Source of the DNA: Thioglobus_B sp964558405
GTDB taxonomy: Bacteria > Pseudomonadota > Gammaproteobacteria > PS1 > Pseudothioglobaceae
Assembly (NCBI GenBank): GCA_964558405.1
Contig: CAZLDG010000012.1
Location: 1-41,571 of the forward strand
Direction of reading: 5' to 3'
Length of the DNA: 41,571 bases
Shown piece after piece: positions 34,492 to 41,571 of this stretch. Within the stretch, counting starts at the first letter, position 1. Every line of letters starts with the position of its first letter. The notes under the pieces were generated by a model that was not told the DNA's origin, did not search any database, and saw nothing but the letters and a program-made list of their open reading frames with translations. The position numbers and the translations under genes are program-made.

Positions 34492-35630
34492 TTAATGCAA
34501 CTTCCTTATTGAAAAAAACCTCATTCCTATTGGCTGTTTTCGCCTCAATTCTGAGCCTAAATGTCAATGCGGCGATTTTTATTACCCCGAAAGCACCCGA
34601 GATCAATGCAGCTGCTTATACCGTGGTTGACTATCACTCTAACAAGATTATTGCCAGTCATAATGAACACGCCAAACGCGCACCAGCATCACTCACCAAA
34701 CTAATGACTGCTTATGTGGTTTTCCAGCTGTTAGAAGACGGTCGCATCTCTTTAGAGGATGAAGTACGCATCAGTAAAAAAGCTTGGAAAACTGGTGGCT
34801 CAAAAAGCTTTATCGAAGTGGGCAAAACCATCAAACTTGAAACCCTATTAAAAGGCATGATTGTACAATCGGGTAACGACTCAGCCGTTGCCTTAGCAGA
34901 GCATATTGCTGGCACTGAAGGTACTTTTGCTACCTATATGAATGAATACGCACGTGAGCTGGGTATGAAGAATTCACGCTTTGAAAATGCCTCAGGCCTG
35001 CCACACCCTGATCAGCATACCACCGCGCATGATATTGCCATGCTTTCAATTGCCACCATTCGTGATTTTCCGCAATTCTACCCTTGGTATAGTGAAAAAG
35101 AATTTACTCACCACGGTATTAAACAACGCAATCGCAACAAACTCTTATGGAGCGATCATACGGTAGATGGTCTTAAAACCGGCTATACCAAAAAAGCCGG
35201 CTATAACTTGGCTGCCAGCGCCTCTCGCGTGGGTATGCGTCTGGTTTCTGTGGTGATGGGCTCTACCAGTGCCGAGGCCAGAACCGAGCAAACTCAGAAG
35301 ATTCTAGACTATGGCTTCCGCTTCTTCGAGACCCATACCATTGGTAATATCAACAAAAAAATTCCAATTAAATCTTCAGCCAAGTCGGAGATTCAAGTGG
35401 GTACCAAAAATGCCCGACACGTAACGCTATCACGCGGACAGTACAAGCTTTCTAAACAAGTGATTGAGCTAACTCCAGGCCTATCAGCCCCTATTCAACA
35501 AGGTGATAACGTCGGATTCTTGGTGATTAAATTTGAAGGTAAGAGTCTACTTCGAGTACCACTAATTGCCCTAGAAGATGCACCGCAATCAGGATTCTTC
35601 TCACGCATGCTGGAGAAGATTGGACTTTAA
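34488..35630 (+). CDS. dacA: D-alanyl-D-alanine carboxypeptidase (PBP5/6 type)
   Basis: A 380-residue low-molecular-mass penicillin-binding protein. The N-terminal signal peptide ends near NVNA; active-site motifs are S68-x-x-K71 (SLTK), S128-G-N130 and K230-T-G. The C-terminal beta domain and an amphipathic tail (SGFFSRMLEKIGL) suggest peripheral membrane anchoring, as in PBP5. It removes the terminal D-Ala of pentapeptides. The start overlaps the mltB stop (ATGA), and its last base overlaps the dat start. Confidence 0.96.
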   Translation: MINATSLLKKTSFLLAVFASILSLNVNAAIFITPKAPEINAAAYTVVDYHSNKIIASHNEHAKRAPASLTKLMTAYVVFQLLEDGRISLEDEVRISKKAWKTGGSKSFIEVGKTIKLETLLKGMIVQSGNDSAVALAEHIAGTEGTFATYMNEYARELGMKNSRFENASGLPHPDQHTTAHDIAMLSIATIRDFPQFYPWYSEKEFTHHGIKQRNRNKLLWSDHTVDGLKTGYTKKAGYNLAASASRVGMRLVSVVMGSTSAEARTEQTQKILDYGFRFFETHTIGNINKKIPIKSSAKSEIQVGTKNARHVTLSRGQYKLSKQVIELTPGLSAPIQQGDNVGFLVIKFEGKSLLRVPLIALEDAPQSGFFSRMLEKIGL

Positions 35631-36463
35631 TGGTTTATCTCAATGGCGAATTCATCGCCAAGGCTGATGCCAAAATCTCGGTCATGGATCGAGGCTTTTT
35701 GTTTGGTGATGGCGTCTACGAGGTTATTCCGGTTTATGGGCGTCGTATCTTTCGCTTAGATGCACATCTACGCAGACTGCAGAAATCCCTAGATGCACTT
35801 AAGATTGCCAACCCTTACCCATCAGAGAAATGGCTAGCAGTAATCGAAGTATTGCTTGCAAACAACCCTAGTGACAATCAATCTATTTATTTGCAAATTA
35901 CCCGGGGCACTGATCAAAAACGCGCACATAGCTTCGATAAATTAACACCCAGTGTTTATATCGAATCAAATCCACTTGTGCCCAAAACCCAACAACAATT
36001 AACCCAAGGCTTTGCGGCAATAACGCAAGCGGATATTCGCTGGGGTCGTTGCGACATTAAGGCCACCTCACTACTGGCCAATGTTTTGTATTCCCAACAA
36101 GCCAAAGAAGCCCATGTGGAAGAAGTGATACTATATCGAGACGACTTAATTACTGAGGGTGCTAGCTCGAATGTGTTTATGATTAAGGACGATACTTTAT
36201 TTACCCATCCAACCAATCAATATATTTTGGCCGGCATTACCCGAGACTTAGTGCTAGAAAGTGCCAAAGCTTGCCAGATTAAGATTAAGGAGTCCGGATT
36301 TTCAAGGCAAGATTTAACCACTGCTGATGAGCTGTGGATATCCAGCTCAACTCGCGAAGTCATGCCCATTACCCGCATTGACGGGTGTGAGATCTCTCAG
36401 GGGAGAATTGGCCAATACTGGCACCAGGTTTATCAACATTATCAGCAACTCAAACATGGTTGA
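35630..36463 (+). CDS. dat: D-amino acid (D-alanine) aminotransferase
   Basis: A 277-residue fold-type IV PLP enzyme, close to Bacillus D-amino acid transaminase along its length. The PLP lysine is K144 in CDIKATSLLANV. Substrate-carboxylate residues Y30, R98 and H100 (RGTDQKRAH) match the pattern that separates D-amino acid aminotransferases from branched-chain and ADC-lyase relatives. It interconverts D-Ala and D-Glu through 2-oxo acids, so it can supply either D-amino acid for peptidoglycan. It sits where lipoate genes (ybeD-lipB) often follow dacA. Its end overlaps amgK by eight bases. Confidence 0.9.
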   Translation: MVYLNGEFIAKADAKISVMDRGFLFGDGVYEVIPVYGRRIFRLDAHLRRLQKSLDALKIANPYPSEKWLAVIEVLLANNPSDNQSIYLQITRGTDQKRAHSFDKLTPSVYIESNPLVPKTQQQLTQGFAAITQADIRWGRCDIKATSLLANVLYSQQAKEAHVEEVILYRDDLITEGASSNVFMIKDDTLFTHPTNQYILAGITRDLVLESAKACQIKIKESGFSRQDLTTADELWISSSTREVMPITRIDGCEISQGRIGQYWHQVYQHYQQLKHG

Positions 36464-37540
36464 TCAGCGTCTGGATTTATTAGAGGATTGGCTGGCACAG
36501 TTTTTTGCTGATGAGAACTTTGTTATCAGTAAAGCCAGCGACGATGCCAGTTTTCGTCGCTATTTTCGCATTGAGCGTGGCAATAACACGTTTATTGCCA
36601 TGGATGCTCCGCCCGAGAAAGAAAATACACAAATCTTTGTTGAGATTGCTACCCTACTAAGAGCTCATCAGATTCATACGCCTAAGATCATTGAGCAAGA
36701 TCTTACCCGTGGTTTTCTGCTATTAGAGGACCTGGGAAACACCACACTCTTGCAAAGACTTAAAACCCAATTTGATGGGCAATATTATCGAGATGCAATT
36801 GATGAAATCATCAAGATACAACGCATCCAAGCACCTAATGTGCCTAGCTATGACGCAAAGCTGTTGGCACAGGAAATGCAATTATTAATTGATTGGTACT
36901 TAGATAAAGACTTAGATGATAAAACACTAAACCAGCTAAAAACTTTGTTTGCTCAACTTATTGACAATGCGCTACAGAGTCAGCAAGTTTTGGTGCATCG
37001 GGACTATCATTCACGTAATCTCATGTGCTTAGATGACAACACGTTGGCGGTGATTGACTTTCAGGACGCAGTCATTGGTGCTCAAAGTTATGACTTGGTT
37101 TCGCTGCTTAAAGATGCTTATTTCGAATTAGAGCNNNNNNNNNNNNNNNNNNNNNNNNNNNNNNNNNNNNNNNNNNNNNNNNNNNNNNNNNNNNNNNNNN
37201 NNNNNNNNNNNNNNNNNNNNNNNNNNNNNNNNNNGCTCAAAGTTATGACTTGGTTTCGCTGCTTAAAGATGCTTATTTCGAATTAGAGCCGACACAACAA
37301 CAAGACTTATTGCGATATTATTATCAACAAGCTGGCATCACTGAGGATTTTGCCAGTTTCGAGAAGCAATTTGATCTCATGGGTTTGCAACGTCATCTTA
37401 AAGTATTGGGTATCTTTAAGCGCCTGTCCCTTCGTGATAACAAACATCAATATTTGGCAGATATTCCATTGGTCAAGCGTTATGTACTTGCAGTGGCGCA
37501 CAAATACCCAGAATGTCAATTTCTAAGTGAGATATTATGA
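36456..37540 (+). CDS. amgK: MurNAc/GlcNAc anomeric kinase AmgK (interrupted by an assembly gap)
   Basis: An aminoglycoside-phosphotransferase-fold kinase that phosphorylates MurNAc (and GlcNAc) at the anomeric carbon in peptidoglycan recycling. The catalytic loop HRDYHSRN is at residues 181-188 and the metal motif DFQ begins at D201. The ATG at 36456 lies inside the dat end. The reading frame meets 100 Ns at 37135, but the 55 bases before and after the gap are identical and stay in frame. Removing the gap and one copy gives an intact chain of about 309 residues ending at 37540. I infer the gene is whole in the organism. Its stop overlaps murU (ATGA). Confidence 0.88.
37080..37289. other. Assembly gap with identical 55-base flanks
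   Basis: Positions 37135-37234 are exactly 100 N. The 55 bases before it (37080-37134) are identical to the 55 after it (37235-37289). This is the mark of two contigs ending on the same k-mer and joined by a scaffolder with a default gap, so the true sequence very likely has one copy and no missing bases. Confidence 0.9.
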
Positions 37541-38202
37541 TTGGAATGATTTTAGCCGCTGGCCGCGGTGAGCGCATGATGCCACTGACCGCAAGCACAC
37601 CAAAACCACTGATTAAAGTGCGCGGCATACCATTGATTGAGCGCGCTATTTTGGCTTATAAAAAGGCTGGTATTCATCAATTGGTTATCAATACCGCCTA
37701 TCTGGGCGATCAAATTCAAGCGCATTTGGGTGATGGCTCTAAGCTGGGCGTAAAAATTCGCTATAGCAATGAGCCAGAAGGGGCGCTTGAGACCGCTGGT
37801 GGCATTATCAAAGCCCTACCACTATTGGGCGACGAGCCTTTTATGGTGATTAACTCTGATGTGATTTGCGACTACGATCTATCATGTCTATCTCTACCTA
37901 TTGGCTCTTTGGCACATTTGGTTTTGGTTGACAATCCGGCGCATAACCCCAAAGGGGACTTTTCTCTGGTGAATCAACATCAGATAGTGCCGGCGCGTGC
38001 AAAAAGCTATACATTTGCTGGTATTGGTATTTATCATCCAGACTTTTTCAAAAAGCACCAAAATACCCAAGGCAGATTAGCGCTCTATCCTTTGTTAACC
38101 GAAGCACTTAATAGCAACCAACTCAGTGGTGAACACCACCAAGGAAACTGGCAAGACATTGGCACACCAGAACGCCTAGAACAAGTTAATAAAACCAAAT
38201 AA
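37537..38202 (+). CDS. murU: MurNAc-1-phosphate uridylyltransferase MurU
   Basis: A 221-residue sugar nucleotidyltransferase that turns MurNAc-1-phosphate and UTP into UDP-MurNAc, by-passing GlmU/MurA and therefore fosfomycin-insensitive in organisms that have it. The GMILAAGRGERMMPLT and PKPL motifs, INSDV and the Mg-binding DIGTPERL near the end match Pseudomonas MurU closely. The start overlaps the amgK stop, and the amgK-murU pair is the known anabolic recycling unit. A second ATG three codons in (37546) is an alternative start. Confidence 0.93.
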   Translation: MIGMILAAGRGERMMPLTASTPKPLIKVRGIPLIERAILAYKKAGIHQLVINTAYLGDQIQAHLGDGSKLGVKIRYSNEPEGALETAGGIIKALPLLGDEPFMVINSDVICDYDLSCLSLPIGSLAHLVLVDNPAHNPKGDFSLVNQHQIVPARAKSYTFAGIGIYHPDFFKKHQNTQGRLALYPLLTEALNSNQLSGEHHQGNWQDIGTPERLEQVNKTK

Positions 38203-38223
38203 AACCAAAATAAACCAAAAAAC
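38186..38223. repeat. Short imperfect AAAACCAAAT repeat at the murU end
   Basis: About three to four degenerate copies of AATAAAACCA span the last murU codons and the start of the spacer. The rest of the 59-base spacer before the adhesin gene contains no terminator and no convincing promoter that I can see. Confidence 0.5.
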
Positions 38224-38261
38224 CACCTTCTTTGCTAAGGTTTTAAGCTACGATAGCCGCT

Positions 38262-40148
38262 ATGATGCCTGCTATCGTCACGTCAAAATCAACTTATGCT
38301 TTAATGTTAATAAGCTTAGTACTAAGCTTATGGAGTACTAATGGCTCAACCCAAAGTCTAGAGTCAGTCAAATCCCAATTGCAAGATCGCGCCATCAACC
38401 TAGGTGAGCAATTGATTAACACCCAAACCAACAACTGGTTAAATAACATTGGCCAAGGCCGAACCCAATTGATACTTGAAGGCATTGAGCAAGAAAAGCC
38501 TAACTATCGTCTTGAGACTATTCAGCCTTTGAGTGGGATTAATCCAGGCATTGAGCAATTGTTATTTTTCCAAGGCTCTGTACTTTCTGCTGATAATCAG
38601 GGCGAGCGCCGCCCCACACTGAATTTGGGCTTGGGACAACGATACCTAATTGATGACGCGCAGGCTGTTGCTGGGGTGAACTTGTTCTTAGACTATGAGG
38701 CCAAATCCAAACACAAGCGCGCCTCTTTAGGCTTGGAGTATCAACGTTCTAACTTTAGCCTAGGTGCTAATTATTACCAAGCCCTATCAGATAAAAAAGT
38801 GATTGGCCAATACACCGAAGAGCCACTCAGTGGTTATGATGTAAACCTTTTAGGACAAGTGCCTTATACCTCTTGGGCCAAGATTAGAGCGCAGCATTAT
38901 TTTTGGGACCAAAAAGTGGGGGATGATATCAAGGGCAGCGTTCTTGGTATCGAGGTCAAACTCTCACCCTCTAGCAGTATTGAATTTGGCCAAGAGGATA
39001 ACAACACACAAAATAAGCAAAACTACGCCAAACTCAGTCTTAAACTACCATTCAAACAAAGCGAAAAACCCAGTAATTTTTCCCTAAATGAGCGCGCCTT
39101 TAATAATGGCGCCATTATGGATTTAACCGAGCTAGAATTTGTTAAACGCCAGCAGATGATCCGAGTAGAAAAACGACTTAATATTGGTGCAAATACCAGT
39201 AATGTTAGTGGCAATACCACAGAGCTGGGTGGTACTGCCAGCTTCACTCTAGCACTAAACACTCAACCTAGTGCCGATGTGGTGATTGCGATCAGTAGCG
39301 ACGATACTACCGAGGGCGTGGTATCACCTGCGAGTCTGACCTTTACCACCAGTAATTGGAACGTAGCGCAAAGTATTAGCGTGACCGGTGTGGATGATAA
39401 TATTCATGATGGTGATATTAGCTACAATATCGTCACTGCCCCAGCTGTCTCTGCCGATGCCAATTATTCAGGGCTTAATTTAGCCGATATTGCGCTAAGC
39501 AATATTGATGATGATCTGCCTGATGTGGTGGTTAATTTTGATGATAAAACCTATATCACCGTGGTTTCTCCCGACACCCTACGCGTCTGGCTAGATCGAA
39601 ATCTGGGTGCGAATCAGGTATGTAGTGCTTCAACCGATGCCAATTGCTATGGTGATTTATATCAATGGGGTCGTAATGATGATGGACATGAATCTAGAAC
39701 CTCCAACACAACGAGCACACTGGCTTCTGATATTAGCCCAGGGCATGCAAACTTTATCCAAAACTCTGTCTCGCCACACAACTGGAGTACGGCTGATAGC
39801 AGTGGCAGCGCACGAGTGAGCGCCTGGGCTGATGAACAAAGCAATGACATATGTCCTGCCGGCTATGAGGTACCTACCGAGGCTGAGTTTAAAGCTGACA
39901 CCACCACAGCCAGTACAACCACGATTAGCAATCTATCCACTGCTTATAGCAGTTTCTTGAAATTACCAGCTGCCGGCTATCGAGGCTATGCGGGTGTACT
40001 GACCTATGTTGATACCTACGGCAGTTATTGGGTACGTAGTCCTGGCACCACCAATTATGGTCGTGGACTGGATATCAGCGCCGCCTCAGCCGTCTTTAGA
40101 AATCCCTATGCCTCGCAAGGACAAAGTATTCGCTGTATTAAAAACTAG
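38262..40148 (+). CDS. Inverse-autotransporter surface protein with lectin-like (FISUMP) tip
   Basis: A 628-residue outer-membrane protein in three parts. After a signal peptide (about 1-31) comes an intimin/invasin-type inverse autotransporter beta barrel (about 85-265, alternating strands such as LGLEYQRSNFSLGANYYQ) and a short helical linker (to about 307). Next is one Calx-beta-like domain (308-417, with VVIAISSDDTTEGVVSPASLTF and NWNVAQSISVTGVDD). The C-terminal domain (about 425-628) has WLDRNLGA, YGDLYQWGR, CPAGYEVPT, LKLPAAGYRG and a final GQSIRCIKN. These belong to the Fibrobacter-major-paralogous/DUF1566 class with a C-type-lectin-like fold, with C454, C462, C531 and C625. No LysM domain is seen. 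Likely an adhesin; the ligand is unknown. ATG codons at 38262 and 38265 are both possible starts. Confidence 0.85.
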   Translation: MMPAIVTSKSTYALMLISLVLSLWSTNGSTQSLESVKSQLQDRAINLGEQLINTQTNNWLNNIGQGRTQLILEGIEQEKPNYRLETIQPLSGINPGIEQLLFFQGSVLSADNQGERRPTLNLGLGQRYLIDDAQAVAGVNLFLDYEAKSKHKRASLGLEYQRSNFSLGANYYQALSDKKVIGQYTEEPLSGYDVNLLGQVPYTSWAKIRAQHYFWDQKVGDDIKGSVLGIEVKLSPSSSIEFGQEDNNTQNKQNYAKLSLKLPFKQSEKPSNFSLNERAFNNGAIMDLTELEFVKRQQMIRVEKRLNIGANTSNVSGNTTELGGTASFTLALNTQPSADVVIAISSDDTTEGVVSPASLTFTTSNWNVAQSISVTGVDDNIHDGDISYNIVTAPAVSADANYSGLNLADIALSNIDDDLPDVVVNFDDKTYITVVSPDTLRVWLDRNLGANQVCSASTDANCYGDLYQWGRNDDGHESRTSNTTSTLASDISPGHANFIQNSVSPHNWSTADSSGSARVSAWADEQSNDICPAGYEVPTEAEFKADTTTASTTTISNLSTAYSSFLKLPAAGYRGYAGVLTYVDTYGSYWVRSPGTTNYGRGLDISAASAVFRNPYASQGQSIRCIKN

Positions 40149-40214
40149 TTTATTTGCCAAGCTGGGTTTTGATGCATTCGTTAATAAAACCGCCCTGTTA
40201 TTATTTGAAGGCGG

Positions 40215-40220
40215 TAAAAT
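40215..40220 (+). promoter_or_regulatory. Candidate -10 element of the SRP RNA gene
   Basis: TAAAAT lies about 11 bases before the predicted 5' end of the RNA; no clear -35 accompanies it. Just upstream ACCGCC and GGCGGT can pair across a 15-base loop, a possible weak terminator for the adhesin gene, but no T run follows directly. Confidence 0.35.
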
Positions 40221-40230
40221 GCTTTTTGTA

Positions 40231-40331
40231 GTGCCAAGGGTACTCTAGCAACAAATGGTTGTGAACCCCGCCAGGTCCGGAAGGAAGCAACGGTAACAAT
40301 TTTTTTGTGTGTCAGATGTTATTCTTGGTGC
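40231..40331 (+). ncRNA. ffs: Signal recognition particle RNA (4.5S, bacterial small type)
   Basis: The universally conserved apical loop is present: GAACCCCGCCAGGTCCGG and GGAAGGAAGCAACGGTA (about 40264-40296), the Ffh-binding domain IV. The ends pair: GTGCCAAG at 40231 with CTTGGTGC at 40324-40331 using G-U wobbles. Inner segments AAATGGTTGT and ACAATTTTTT also pair with wobbles and one mismatch, so the long hairpin is kept. The boundaries are inferred from pairing and could be off by a few bases. It precedes dnaX, an arrangement also known in Bacillus. Confidence 0.95.
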
Positions 40332-40351
40332 TGCATTATTAACAACAAATC

Positions 40352-41571
<1,220 letters not shown>

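Noticed and set aside
36327..36455. Earlier in-frame start for amgK within dat
   Set aside because: It would overlap dat by over 130 bases and adds residues with no kinase similarity; the ATG at 36456 fits family length.
37080..37289. A genuine 55-base direct repeat or an insertion in amgK
   Set aside because: Exact k-mer-sized identity on either side of a 100-N block is better explained by a scaffolding artefact, and collapsing it restores the frame.
40006..40248. 80-codon open frame across the end of the adhesin gene
   Set aside because: It overlaps the well-supported adhesin frame and has no recognisable features; its tail also runs into the SRP RNA promoter region.

Overview
The window looks like chromosomal DNA of an AT-leaning gammaproteobacterium with a compact genome. 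The gene orders yceD-rpmF-plsX-fabH, trxA-rho, divergent trmJ/suhB and rodA-mltB-dacA are typical of that class. Several details (aerobic HemF, a short QueF, amgK-murU, broken dcw and fab clusters) remind me of the SUP05/Thioglobus sulfur-oxidiser group and its mussel or clam symbionts. That assignment is an inference; no marker here proves it. No tRNA, rRNA operon, insertion sequence, prophage or CRISPR array was seen, and no stretch over 300 bases lacks a gene (the longest spacer is about 140 bases, upstream of glnA).

Layout. 1-9558: a truncated yihY and ybiT (minus), ftsW-murG (plus), bioB, glnA, then a tightly overlapping minus-strand operon xerC-tsaC-hemF-tusA-like. 9560-18270: htpG, a small exported protein of unknown function, divergent trmJ/suhB, the operon gph-rmuC-yciK-like, plsC, and an orphan TolC-like outer-membrane protein. 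18300-21080: yceD-rpmF-plsX-fabH. 21076-31911: a long minus-strand series made of ispA, xseB, an SDR gene, pcnB, queF, lptF, rho, trxA, glnD, gltX and a Sel1-repeat gene. 31950-38202: a plus-strand peptidoglycan operon, mth938-like-rodA-mltB-dacA-dat-amgK-murU. 38262-40148: a large surface protein. 40231-41571: the SRP RNA gene and the start of dnaX, which runs off the end.

How the genes fit together. The strongest theme is the cell wall. FtsW and RodA are SEDS glycan polymerases, MurG makes lipid II, MltB and DacA trim the sacculus, Dat can supply D-Ala or D-Glu, and AmgK-MurU recycle MurNAc directly to UDP-MurNAc. A second theme is nitrogen control: GlnA keeps its adenylylation tyrosine and GlnD is present. 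Membrane and envelope lipid synthesis is represented by PlsX, FabH, PlsC, IspA and LptF.

Points of most interest. (1) A surface protein combining an inverse-autotransporter barrel, one Calx-beta-like stalk domain and a C-type-lectin-like (FISUMP-type) tip whose last residues resemble a diversity-generating-retroelement variable region. (2) An A9 tract in dnaX, just after the clamp-loader core, where a slip in either direction meets a stop within a few codons; this looks like a tau/gamma recoding or transcriptional slippage site. (3) A 100-N gap inside amgK flanked by identical 55-base ends, an assembly artefact hiding an intact gene. (4) A window end that falls inside a GAGCCA tandem repeat in dnaX. 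(5) Four convergent gene pairs that abut or share stop-codon bases, leaving no room for terminators between them.
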